A DNA stretch of 64,000 nucleotides. Source: JASLEW01 sp035544875 (GTDB taxonomy: Bacteria > Acidobacteriota > Thermoanaerobaculia > Multivoradales > UBA5704). Positions 18,781 to 26,036 of the stretch are shown here, piece by piece. Where the stretch lies: positions 1 through 64,000 of the forward strand of contig DASZZP010000097.1 of the NCBI GenBank assembly GCA_035544875.1. Reading direction: 5' to 3'. The translations under genes and the position numbers were made by a program. Each line of letters opens with the position of its first letter. The first letter of the stretch is position 1. The notes below the pieces were generated by a model. That model searched no databases and had not been told where the DNA came from. It saw nothing but the letters and a program-made list of their open reading frames with translations.

Positions 18781-20211
18781 ATGAGGCCGGACCGCGGGAT
18801 CATCATCGTCACCGGCTCCAACGGACGGATCGGCGACGCCGTGATGCGACGGTTCGCCGGGCGCTTCGAGGACGTCGTCGGGTTCGACTCCAAGGCGCCC
18901 GAGCCGCCGCCGCCGGGCTGCGTGTATGTCTCCGTCGACATCACCTCCGACGAGAGCGTGCGGGACGGGCTCGGCACCATCCGCGAGCATCACGGGGCGC
19001 ACGTCGCCTCGGTGATCCATCTCGCCGCGTACTACGACTTCTTCGGCAGGCCGAGCCCACAGTACGAGGAGATCACCGTCCGCGGCACGGGCCGCCTCCT
19101 GCACGGGCTGCGGGAGCTCAGCTTCCGGGTGGAGCAGTTCGTCTTCTCAAGCACGATGCTCGTGCATCGGCCGGGGGAGCCGGGCGAGTTCCTCACGGAA
19201 GACTGGCCGCTCGAGCCGACCTGGGCGTATCCGGCGTCGAAGGTGCGGACCGAACAGCTCATCCACGACGAGCGCGGCGACATCCCGGCCGTGCTGTTGC
19301 GCATCTCTGGCGTCTACGACGACCGGTGCCACTCGATCCCGCTGGCGCACCAGATCCAGCGCATCAACGAGCGTGACCTCACCAGCCGGCTCTACTCCGG
19401 CTCGACTGCCCATGGCCAGGCCTTCATGCACATGGATGACCTGGTCGACGCCATCGAGCGCGTGGTGGAGCGCCGGGCCACCCTTCCGCCGGAGCTCGCG
19501 CTCCTCCTCGGCGAGCCGGAGGCGCTCAGCTACGACGAGCTGCAGCACACCATCGCGCGCCTGATCCGCGGCGCCGGCAAGGAGACCATCGCGATCCCCT
19601 CCGCGATGGCGCCCCTCGCAAAGTTGGGCGCCTGGGTGCTGGACCACGTTCCCGGACAGGAAGGTTTCGTCAAGCCGTGGATGATCGACCGCGCGAACGA
19701 CCACTATGCGCTCGACATCACCCGCGCCCGCACCCTGCTCGGATGGGAGCCGAAGCGCTCGCTGCGCGAGACGCTGCCAAAAATGGTGGCGGCGCTGAAG
19801 ACCGATCCGGTCGGCTGGTACCGCGAGAACGAGATGGCACCTCCGTCCAAGCTCGAGAAGCCGGTCGGGAAGTCCGAGGCGCCGGCCGCGGGGTCGCCGC
19901 GGGAGCGGCCCCCCGGGCCGCGAACGGAGCACGTCCACGAGTCACCCGGGGCGCCAAGTCTCGTGAGCCCCGAGCCCACGCGCCACGCCGGCCAGCCGCC
20001 GCCGCACCCACACCATCGGGCCCTGATGCCGCCTGGCGCCGGGATGCAGCCGCACAAGACCGCGGCGGCGGCTCCCGGCGATCCGACAATGGCGCACGCT
20101 CAGGGCGCGCCCTGGGCGCACTTTGCCAACATGACGTTGGGCCTGTGGCTCATCTCCAGCGCATTCGCGCTCGGGTACGGCAGCACGGCGCTCCCGAGCG
20201 GCGAGCTCTGA
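18781..20211 (+). CDS. NAD-dependent epimerase/dehydratase (extended SDR) with truncated SPW-like membrane tail, 476 aa
   Basis: The first 330 residues are an extended SDR: VTGSNGRIGDAV (Rossmann GxxGxxG), DI...S, HLAAYYDFFG, and the YPASK catalytic Tyr/Lys pair (WAYPASKVRTE). A His/Pro-rich linker follows (about 345-435), then WAHFANMTLGLWLISSAFALGY, the first helix of an SPW-repeat membrane module. The module then breaks: the frame ends at 20211 and its continuation lies in another frame at 20261. ATG 18781 follows a GGAGGGAAGG site; upstream in-frame ATGs lack one. The SDR domain may still work; its substrate is unknown. Confidence 0.75.
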   Translation: MRPDRGIIIVTGSNGRIGDAVMRRFAGRFEDVVGFDSKAPEPPPPGCVYVSVDITSDESVRDGLGTIREHHGAHVASVIHLAAYYDFFGRPSPQYEEITVRGTGRLLHGLRELSFRVEQFVFSSTMLVHRPGEPGEFLTEDWPLEPTWAYPASKVRTEQLIHDERGDIPAVLLRISGVYDDRCHSIPLAHQIQRINERDLTSRLYSGSTAHGQAFMHMDDLVDAIERVVERRATLPPELALLLGEPEALSYDELQHTIARLIRGAGKETIAIPSAMAPLAKLGAWVLDHVPGQEGFVKPWMIDRANDHYALDITRARTLLGWEPKRSLRETLPKMVAALKTDPVGWYRENEMAPPSKLEKPVGKSEAPAAGSPRERPPGPRTEHVHESPGAPSLVSPEPTRHAGQPPPHPHHRALMPPGAGMQPHKTAAAAPGDPTMAHAQGAPWAHFANMTLGLWLISSAFALGYGSTALPSGEL

Positions 20212-20260
20212 TTGAAGAAGCGGGCGATGAAGCCGTCGAGCACGTCGGAGATCCCCGCAA

Positions 20261-20400
20261 GTGAGCGACGTCGCGGGCGGCACGCTCGTCATCCTGCTCG
20301 CCGCGCTCTCGCTCTCGCGCCGGCCGTTCTGGAGGCTGTGGGCGCCGTGGGCGAACTCCCGCCGGGTTCCTGACCTCGATGTTGACCCCGGCGCGCCGGG
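20261..20400 (+). pseudogene. Frameshifted remainder of the SPW membrane module
   Basis: From 20261 the frame +1 to the epimerase reads SDVAGGTLVILLAALSLS...WAPWAN, which is what should follow the broken helix of the epimerase tail (family pattern: SDVxSGxLVIxLxALSLSRR...WANxxVG). After WAN the similarity stops, so a frameshift or small insertion near 20200-20260 and a deletion near 20370 have destroyed the second half. Confidence 0.55.
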
Positions 20401-20523
20401 CGATCTGCCCAACCTTCATCAATACGAGTCTAATCCCTGTACTCGGGTACGGAGTCCAAGGCTGCCGGGTCGTGGTCCGGAGGTCGCGGTCGCTCAAGCC
20501 TTCGGACGACCAACGGCCGCGGG

Positions 20524-20555
20524 TTGACTCGGCACACGGGTACTGGGTTTATCCT
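20524..20555 (+). promoter_or_regulatory. MerR-type promoter/operator of the UGA-containing MerT-Trx gene
   Basis: TTGACT (20524-20529) and TATCCT (20550-20555) are 20 bases apart, the overlong spacing used by MerR-family activators. The spacer holds an imperfect dyad, ACTCGGCAC-ACGG-GTACTGGGT. It lies 75 bases before the ATG at 20631. This implies metal-dependent induction; which metal cannot be read from the site. Confidence 0.5.
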
Positions 20556-20630
20556 GATGCAGTCGGCGCGGGAGTGGATGCGGCGGGCGGCGAGCCCGCT
20601 CGAGGCCCCCGGCCAGGAAGGAGTCGGTTG

Positions 20631-21524
20631 ATGGACGACCCAAAACCCACCCCCCGGCGAGGCTCGGCGACTCCCCGGCTTGGGATTCTGGGGGGTGGCG
20701 CGATGGCAGCGGCCGCCGGCTATGCGCTGGCGACCCTCTGCTGCCTGCCGTTCGCCGCCGGCGCGCTGGGCGTGGCGCTGGCCGCCAACGGGGCATTTCT
20801 TGCGCCGTACAGACTCTACCTTGGCGGGCTGGCGCTTCTGCTCCTGGCGCCGGCGTTCTTCCGGTCCTATCGTGGACGCTCAAGCTCGGCCGGAGATGGG
20901 GCGCCCGACGCCCGTCGGTGGAGACTCTGGCTGGTGAGCCTGGGGGTCGCCGCATTGCTCCTGGCGCCATTGTGGACTCCCCTTGTGACGAGTGCCGTCG
21001 GCGGCAGAGCGCCGTCGCGCGGCGGCCCGCTCCAGAATCTCGGCAGCATCGAGGAGCTGAAATCCGCCTTCAATCGCGAGGCCGGCCGTCCGCGGCTCAT
21101 TCTCCTTCTCTCACCGACGTGACCCGCCTGCGTCGGCGGCGCCAGGTGGGTGCAGACGGAGATTCTCGACCGCAGTCCAAAGGCCGAGCTGCGTGTTTTT
21201 GCGGTGTGGTTCTCGGTGCTGCCGGGCGACGCGCGGGAGCGTTGGCTCCCGGCTATTCTCGCCGACCCCAGGGTCGTCAACTACTGGGATGCCAGCGGCG
21301 ACGTGGGACGTTGGTTCTCGCGCCACGTGACGCGGCGCCCCGACGCCGATTTCGAATGGGACGCCTATTTCCTCTACCCGCGGGAAGCGAGGTGGGAAGC
21401 GGTGCCCGCGCCTCTCGCCAGCTGGGGAACTACCGTGTTGGCGAGCCGTGACGAGCTGGGCGCGCGGGCTCTTCCTCTCCTCGGCGCCCCAGCAAGCGCG
21501 CCAGCAGGCCCGCGCCGAGACTGA
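20631..21524 (+). CDS. Candidate selenoprotein: MerT-like membrane domain fused to a thioredoxin-like domain, UGA at codon 164
   Basis: ATG 20631 has AAGGAG seven bases upstream. Residues 20-125 form three membrane helices with a vicinal Cys pair in the first (LATLCCLPF, 37-38) and LAPYRLY between helices, like mercuric transporter MerT. Residues 153-297 resemble a periplasmic thioredoxin-like domain: a beta strand RLILLLSPT, then TGA (21120-21122), then PACVGGARWVQTE and 134 more sense codons to 21524 in the same frame. Read as Sec, this gives Sec-Pro-Ala-Cys exactly where a CxxC redox site belongs. A hairpin follows the TGA directly. The alternative is a recent nonsense mutation of Cys; the intact downstream frame and the Sec-type context favour recoding. 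Machinery for Sec is not in the window. Confidence 0.7.
21120..21150 (+). promoter_or_regulatory. Candidate bacterial SECIS hairpin after the UGA
   Basis: Immediately after TGA, CCCGCCTG (21123-21130) pairs over eight positions with CAGGTGGG (21143-21150, one G-U). Above a single bulged C, four more pairs close a GGC loop (21135-21137). Bacterial SECIS elements have a G at the start of the loop, as here; the UGA-to-loop distance of 12 is shorter than the usual 16-37, and an alternative fold with a GGC loop at distance 15 also exists. Confidence 0.5.
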
Positions 21525-21896
21525 CCCCCTCTCATTCTAGCCCCCACCGGCGGTGCCGATCCCGAGGGATGAAACGGCGCTGCGATGTGGCGGAGGAGGC
21601 CTACTCGAAGCATCGATCGGATCGCCCCCCGCAACCCCCGCGAGTCCCCTTCCCGGTTGTCGGAAGCCGCCGGGTCCCTGCCCGCCGGGGGGAAAGGGGA
21701 CGCCCCCTCCCCTGGCGCACGGACCTGTTTCGCTCCAGCGGCTGAAGCGCGAGTCGACCTCCGGGAGGCCGCCGCCAGCAGAGCTTCGCGCTTGAGCCGG
21801 CGTCGCAGGGCGGGCTCAAGTCCTCAATACAACAGGCGTAACGCTTTCGCCGTTGTGGCGCCTGTGTGGCTGAAGGAACACGAAAGGAGGTTGGAC
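21525..21896. other. 372-base gene-free stretch
   Basis: Nothing recognisable was found between the UGA-containing gene and the lipoprotein. It is GC-rich with several open but featureless frames; its last bases hold the AGGAGG site for the gene at 21897. A terminator for the upstream gene is expected here but no hairpin with a T run is visible. Confidence 0.5.
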
Positions 21897-22859
21897 ATGC
21901 CCTCAAGCAAGGTCTCGAACGGAATGAGGCGCCTCGCGCTCACGGGTCTCGTGGTGCTCGCGGGGTGCGCAGTCGACAAGGTAGCGGTCAGCGGCGGCGG
22001 CGGCGCCGAGGACGGTGTCCTGGTCAACGGCACGGCGTCGGGGACCGCCCACATCTACGACCGCTTCACAGGGCCGGACGGCTCCGCCATCACGGTAGGG
22101 TCTTACGATTCACCCCCCGGCGAGGTGATCGCCTACACCCAGGACCATGCCCCGACCATCAACTCGCCGGTGACGTGGACGGCGGGCAGCGACTCGATCA
22201 ACTTCGCCTACGACCCGACGTTCCGGGTCAAGTTCAAGATCTGGGTGGTGCAGGGACCGTTCGCCGACGGCCAGACCAAGGCCATCAACGCTTGCATCCG
22301 CACCTCGCAGATCTGGCACGACGAGAGGCAGGGGACCGGTTTCAGCGCCTTCGACATCAGCGATGCGACCGCCAGTACCAACGCCGCGAACTACACCGCC
22401 TTCGACTGCAGCAAGGCGGCCGCAATGAAGACTGATGTCGGATTCGACACGGGTGCCGTCAACGTCTACTGGGTCAACACCGTCGACTTCGGCCAAGGGG
22501 CCGCTACGAGCAACGGTGTTTGGTGCGGCGGCGACAGGGTCGTGGCAATGGGTTGGAGTGTGCTGGATCATCTGTTCTCGCACGAGATCGGCCACTCTTT
22601 CAGCCTTGAGCACGTGAACAGCCTGACCACCTTCTTCGACACCACCAACGTGATGCACAACGCGAGCAACGACCGCCGGTTCCTGACCGAGGGGCAGACC
22701 TTTCGGGCGGTCGTCAACAGCGGCTCGGTAGTGAACTCGCTCGGCGGCCGCGGCGGCCCGCAACGCAACTGCACCAACTCGACCTCGACCAACGATCCGG
22801 CGTGCCCCGCGGTCCAGAAGCGCATCTGGGCGGATGGTCCGTCCTGGCCGCCCAACTAA
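21897..22859 (+). CDS. Metzincin-like zinc metalloprotease lipoprotein, 320 aa
   Basis: AGGAGG lies six bases before the ATG. Signal peptide with lipobox LAGC, a Gly-rich spacer, then a secreted domain carrying HEIGHSFSLEH (about residue 231), a zinc-binding HExxHxxxxxH motif, and NVMHN downstream as a possible Met-turn. Six Cys in the mature part could form disulfides. No propeptide is obvious. It is followed 36 bases later by a small secreted helical protein, possibly a partner or inhibitor. The substrate is unknown. Confidence 0.75.
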   Translation: MPSSKVSNGMRRLALTGLVVLAGCAVDKVAVSGGGGAEDGVLVNGTASGTAHIYDRFTGPDGSAITVGSYDSPPGEVIAYTQDHAPTINSPVTWTAGSDSINFAYDPTFRVKFKIWVVQGPFADGQTKAINACIRTSQIWHDERQGTGFSAFDISDATASTNAANYTAFDCSKAAAMKTDVGFDTGAVNVYWVNTVDFGQGAATSNGVWCGGDRVVAMGWSVLDHLFSHEIGHSFSLEHVNSLTTFFDTTNVMHNASNDRRFLTEGQTFRAVVNSGSVVNSLGGRGGPQRNCTNSTSTNDPACPAVQKRIWADGPSWPPN

Positions 22860-22895
22860 CCCTGGCGCTGTATCGATCCAGAGAGGAGTATGATC

Positions 22896-23399
22896 ATGCG
22901 CAAGACCATGTGGGCAGTGTTGATCGCGGCGGCTCTCGCCGCCGCCACGTCGAACGGGCAGACCCAGCAGCAGCCGGTGAAAGCGGACCGCGCGGAGGTC
23001 GACCGCGCTTTTCGGGCTCTCGATGCGCAGAGCCGCGAGATCGTGGAAACCTATCTCCGCACCGACTGCGAGATCGGCGAGGTCGGCGTCAACCTGAAGG
23101 CGCTGGTCGCGCTCGGCGACCGGGTCAAGGACTACTTGACCGCGGTGGAGCGCCAGGGTCCGCCCTCGCCGGTGGTGGACCAGTTCTCGCAGGGGCTCGC
23201 GGAGTCGTGGAAGGCGCGCCAGAGCTTCCTGGAAACCAAAGAAGCGCGAGCGCTCGGCGAGAAGTTGTTTGCCATGATGCGGGCCATTACCCGCGAGAAG
23301 TACGAGAAGGACCAGCAAGCGGGCCTGCAAGCGAAGTACCGCGAGCGGGCGAGCCTCGGCCTGCGAGCTCTGGCCAACCCAGGGAAGACTTACCGCTGA
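22896..23399 (+). CDS. Small secreted helical protein of unknown function, 167 aa
   Basis: ATG 22896 is preferred over 22890 because GGAG lies seven bases before it. A signal peptide (about 1-22) is followed by a mainly alpha-helical, charged domain with one Cys (TDCEIGEVG) and no membrane segment. No family is recognised. Its position right after the metzincin lipoprotein suggests a shared transcript. Confidence 0.6.
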   Translation: MRKTMWAVLIAAALAAATSNGQTQQQPVKADRAEVDRAFRALDAQSREIVETYLRTDCEIGEVGVNLKALVALGDRVKDYLTAVERQGPPSPVVDQFSQGLAESWKARQSFLETKEARALGEKLFAMMRAITREKYEKDQQAGLQAKYRERASLGLRALANPGKTYR

Positions 23400-23462
23400 G
23401 CGTCCGGGATGGGACGGCGCGGCCTGGGCTCGCGGCGGCCGACCTTTTCCATGCGCACCAAA

Positions 23463-23489
23463 GAGAGGCGGTCGCTAAGGCCGCCTCTC
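23463..23489 (+). terminator. Hairpin after the 22896 gene
   Basis: GAGAGGCGG and CCGCCTCTC form a perfect nine-base-pair stem with a nine-base loop, 64 bases after the stop. No T run follows, so it may be a weak or Rho-assisted terminator. Confidence 0.4.
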
Positions 23490-23658
23490 CCAAGTGCTGC
23501 GCGCCTCTTTCGCACGCTCCGGCGTCCTCGTGACGAGGCGGCGACCGATCGAGCGAGTCGCGCCGGCTGCCGAGCCCAAACAGCCGCTGGGCGCCCAGGG
23601 CCAACCCGCGGCCTGCTGGCTGCCGGAGGTCGCGGTCCCTGGGCCTATACTCCCTCTC

Positions 23659-24279
23659 GTGGACCTCGCACGAGGACGACTTGTCCGCCGCGGCGTTGGG
23701 CTCACGTATGTGAGTCTGGGCTTCAATAGCCTGGAGATGGTCGTGGCCCTGATCGCCGGCCTCGCGGCGGGAAGCGTGGCGCTCCTGGGCTTCGGCGTGG
23801 ACAGCGGCATCGAGCTAACGGCGGGATGCGCGGCCTTGTGGCGGCTGCGCGCCGATCACGGCGCCGGGCGAGAGCGAGTCGAAGCGAGGAGCCTTCGCCT
23901 GATCGGCTCTTGTTTTCTCTTGCTCGCCGCCTTTGTCGCCTACGACGCCGCCCACGCGCTGGTCGCCCGCGAGCGCCCGGCGGCGAGTGTCCCCGGAATC
24001 GTGCTCGCGATCGCGTCGCTGATCGGGATGCCAGTGTTGGCTCGCGCCAAGCGGCGGGTCGCCGTAGGAATGCGGAGCGGAGCGCTGGCCGCCGACGCCC
24101 AACAGACGGCGCTCTGCGCATATCTGTCGGCCATTCTGCTCGGCGGCCTGCTGCTCAACGCCGGCCTCGGCTGGTGGTGGGCGGATCCGTTGGCGGCGCT
24201 GATCATGGTGCCGATCATCGCGCGGGAGGGCGTTGAAGGGCTGCGCGGACGCTCGTCATGCGCCGACGACTGCTGCTAA
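23659..24279 (+). CDS. Cation-diffusion-facilitator-like transporter, 206 aa
   Basis: Five to six membrane helices with ALLGFGVDSGIELTAGC near the start and DAQQTALCAYLSAILLGG later, plus a terminal CADDCC. The DS and DAQQT positions match the metal-binding helices of short CDF-family members; the usual HxxxD of zinc CDFs is altered, so zinc is not assured. GTG 23659 is chosen because the conserved part begins nearby; longer starts (from 23494) add a Pro/Arg-rich stretch with no helix. A TATACT at 23645 would give an almost leaderless mRNA. Confidence 0.65.
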   Translation: MDLARGRLVRRGVGLTYVSLGFNSLEMVVALIAGLAAGSVALLGFGVDSGIELTAGCAALWRLRADHGAGRERVEARSLRLIGSCFLLLAAFVAYDAAHALVARERPAASVPGIVLAIASLIGMPVLARAKRRVAVGMRSGALAADAQQTALCAYLSAILLGGLLLNAGLGWWWADPLAALIMVPIIAREGVEGLRGRSSCADDCC

Positions 24280-24420
24280 CCAGCTCGAGCAGCGCGATCC
24301 AACTGTTCGTCGTCTTCCTTGCCGATAAGGTGCGCCGAGGGTCTTGCCCTCCCGAGCTTCTATGCCTGGATGGGGCGGCCTACCGAAGCCGCGGACCGAT
24401 TGAAGTGAACCAAGAGGGAG

Positions 24421-24451
24421 TTGACATGATAGGGATAGGGGGATACCCTAT
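24421..24451 (+). promoter_or_regulatory. Promoter with overlapping CsoR-type operator
   Basis: A perfect TTGACA (24421-24426) is followed by a G-tract dyad: ATAGGG (24435-24440), five bases, CCCTAT (24446-24451). G/C-tract inverted repeats with TA ends are the operator form of the CsoR/RcnR/FrmR family. The site covers the expected -10 region 21 bases before the regulator's GTG, so the gene is probably self-repressed. Confidence 0.7.
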
Positions 24452-24471
24452 TGTGGAGGGAGGACGAGACC

Positions 24472-24780
24472 GTGACCAAGCAGGCGAGCCCACGCCTCAT
24501 GACAATCCAGGAAACACGCAAGGAAGAGCTGTTCCGGCGCCTCGGCCGCATCGGCGGCCAGATCGAGGGGCTTCGCCGGATGATCGAGGACGGGCGCTAC
24601 TGCATCGAGATCCTCAATCAGGCGGCGAGCGCGCAGGAGGCGCTGCGCGGGTTCAGCCGGGCGGTGATGCGCAACTACCTGGAGTCGTGCGCCACCTCGG
24701 CGCTGCGGACGGCAGATCCAGCCGAAGCCGACCGCATCTATGACGAGATCCTCGACCAGCTCTACAAGCACGCGAGGTGA
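24472..24780 (+). CDS. CsoR/RcnR-family metal- or thiol-sensing repressor, 102 aa
   Basis: All-helical DUF156 protein: RRLGRIGGQIEGLRRMIEDGRYCIEIL and MRNYLESCATSAL. Two Cys are in the canonical positions, but the His between them (HLxxC in copper-sensing CsoR) is Tyr here (YLESC), as in members that do not sense Cu(I), for example persulfide sensors of the CstR type. GTG 24472 has AGGGAGG eight bases upstream. It heads a three-gene unit with a MerC-like and a thioredoxin-like protein. Confidence 0.85.
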   Translation: MTKQASPRLMTIQETRKEELFRRLGRIGGQIEGLRRMIEDGRYCIEILNQAASAQEALRGFSRAVMRNYLESCATSALRTADPAEADRIYDEILDQLYKHAR

Positions 24781-24783
24781 GGG

Positions 24784-25209
24784 ATGGCGCTGCAGAGGCT
24801 GGCTCACTGGTTTGGTTCCGGCGGCGGTCTCCTGGCGCTGCTTGCGCCCAAGGGGCTCTGCCCGATCTGCGTTGCGGCGGCGGGCGGATTGCTCTCCTCG
24901 GTGGGTCTCGGCTTCCTGGCGGTCGATGGCGTCATCCGGTGGGTTCTGGCCGCACTGCTGGCCGTCGGGCTCACCGGCCTCTACGTTGCCGCAAGGCACC
25001 ACCGGCGCTGGTGGATCTTTGCCCTCGGTTCAGGCGCTGCCCTGATCCTCTACGCCGGCTGGTTCTTTGGAATCGGTCCGGCGCTCTACGGCGGCATGGC
25101 GCTGCTGGCCAGTGCCTCGCTGCTCAACCTCTGGAGCCAGCGTCAGCCGCGCCAGGCGCTGGTACAGATCGGACAGAAAGGAACTCGATATGACGAAGCG
25201 AAAGATTGA
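24784..25209 (+). CDS. MerC-like four-helix membrane protein, 141 aa
   Basis: Four membrane helices; the first loop holds KGLCPICVAAAGGLLSS, a CPIC metal-binding motif placed as in MerC/MerT-type mercury uptake proteins. It starts three bases after the regulator stop and its end overlaps the next gene by 20 bases. By family it would move a soft metal ion across the inner membrane, but substrate and direction are not certain. Confidence 0.65.
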   Translation: MALQRLAHWFGSGGGLLALLAPKGLCPICVAAAGGLLSSVGLGFLAVDGVIRWVLAALLAVGLTGLYVAARHHRRWWIFALGSGAALILYAGWFFGIGPALYGGMALLASASLLNLWSQRQPRQALVQIGQKGTRYDEAKD

Positions 25210-25450
25210 AATCTTCAGTGCCGGCTGCCCGGTCTGCGAACAGGCGGTCGCGAGCGTGCAGGCCGCGGCGTGCCCGTCGTGCGAGGTGGAAGTGCGGTCG
25301 ATGCAGGACCCCGCCGCAGCGGCAGCGGCGCTGGGCTACGGCGTGCGCAGTCTTCCTGCGGTGGTCATCGACGGCCAGCTCGCCAGCTGCTGCCAGGGGC
25401 GGGGGCTGGAACTTGACCAGCTGCGCAGCCTCGGGCTCGGTCAACCGTAG
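25190..25450 (+). CDS. Small thioredoxin-like protein with CPVC, CPSC and CC motifs, 86 aa
   Basis: Soluble thioredoxin-fold protein: KIEIFSAGCPVCEQAV (first strand and CxxC), CPSCEVEVRSM, then the cis-Pro segment SLPAVVIDG and ASCCQGRG. Seven Cys in 86 residues suggest metal or persulfide relay. It overlaps the MerC-like gene (ribosome site AAAGGAA eight bases before its ATG), so the two are probably made together and work in one path. Confidence 0.75.
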   Translation: MTKRKIEIFSAGCPVCEQAVASVQAAACPSCEVEVRSMQDPAAAAAALGYGVRSLPAVVIDGQLASCCQGRGLELDQLRSLGLGQP

Positions 25451-25476
25451 CACTCATGGCTCCTCTTTGCTGGCGC

Positions 25477-25501
25477 CTGGCAGACCGGCAAGGTCTGCCG
25501 G
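25477..25501 (+). terminator. Hairpin after the thioredoxin-like gene
   Basis: GGCAGACC and GGTCTGCC pair perfectly around a GGCAA loop, with two further pairs outside (one wobble). It sits 27 bases after the stop of the three-gene unit. No T run follows. Confidence 0.4.
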
Positions 25502-25598
25502 CTGACCGCGGCCCGGCAATGCCACTGGGATCGGCCCTCTACCCGCCCTGTGCCGCTGGCGGCCGCCGGCAAGGCCGAAATTCGGTATTGCGCGTATC

Positions 25599-25961
25599 AT
25601 GGCTATCATGAGGCGATCGGCCGCGCCCTTCCGTTGCCTGTTGACGGTTCTCCTGGTGAGCAGCCTGCTCCTGCTGCTCGGCGCCCCCGTCTGTGATTCC
25701 GACAGCTGCCCGATGAGCAAGTCGGAGCGCGTGACCTGCCGAGCGATGGGGCTGGACTGCTGCCAGGCCAAAGGGGGAGCGGTCTCCCATTCCTCCCTGC
25801 ATGCCCCGGTTCTCGCGCCGGCGACCGCACCCGGCAGCGCCCCGACCCTTGGCGGCAACGGCCAAGGGTCAGCGCTAGCAAGCCCTTCTCTGCCTGGCGC
25901 CGCGCCTGCCGTGCTCCAAGGCGTGGGCCTCTTCACGCTCCTCGCCGTCTTCCGTATCTAG
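25599..25961 (+). CDS. Small exported Cys-rich protein, 120 aa
   Basis: An N-terminal hydrophobic helix (about 12-30) precedes CDSDSCPMSKSERVTC and LDCCQ: five Cys in 30 residues, then a Pro/Ala/Gly-rich region and a hydrophobic end (VLQGVGLFTLLAVF). It may be a secreted or doubly anchored metal-binding protein. ATG 25608 is an alternative start. It lies between the CsoR unit and the second RND system; no named family is recognised. Confidence 0.5.
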   Translation: MAIMRRSAAPFRCLLTVLLVSSLLLLLGAPVCDSDSCPMSKSERVTCRAMGLDCCQAKGGAVSHSSLHAPVLAPATAPGSAPTLGGNGQGSALASPSLPGAAPAVLQGVGLFTLLAVFRI

Positions 25962-26036
25962 CTCGTCCCTCCCAAGGAAAAGTGTGCCCGGCCGGTTCCC
26001 ACGGGGGCCGTTCCTGACTCTTCCTCTGGAGGACTC

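Noticed and set aside
20209..20211. TGA at the end of the epimerase gene as a third Sec codon
   Set aside because: The frame after it does not continue the SPW module; the continuation is in another frame, so a frameshift explains it better.
24784..25209. DoxX or VKOR family for the four-helix protein
   Set aside because: Only one CPIC motif, in the loop position of MerC-type proteins; no VKOR or DoxX pattern.
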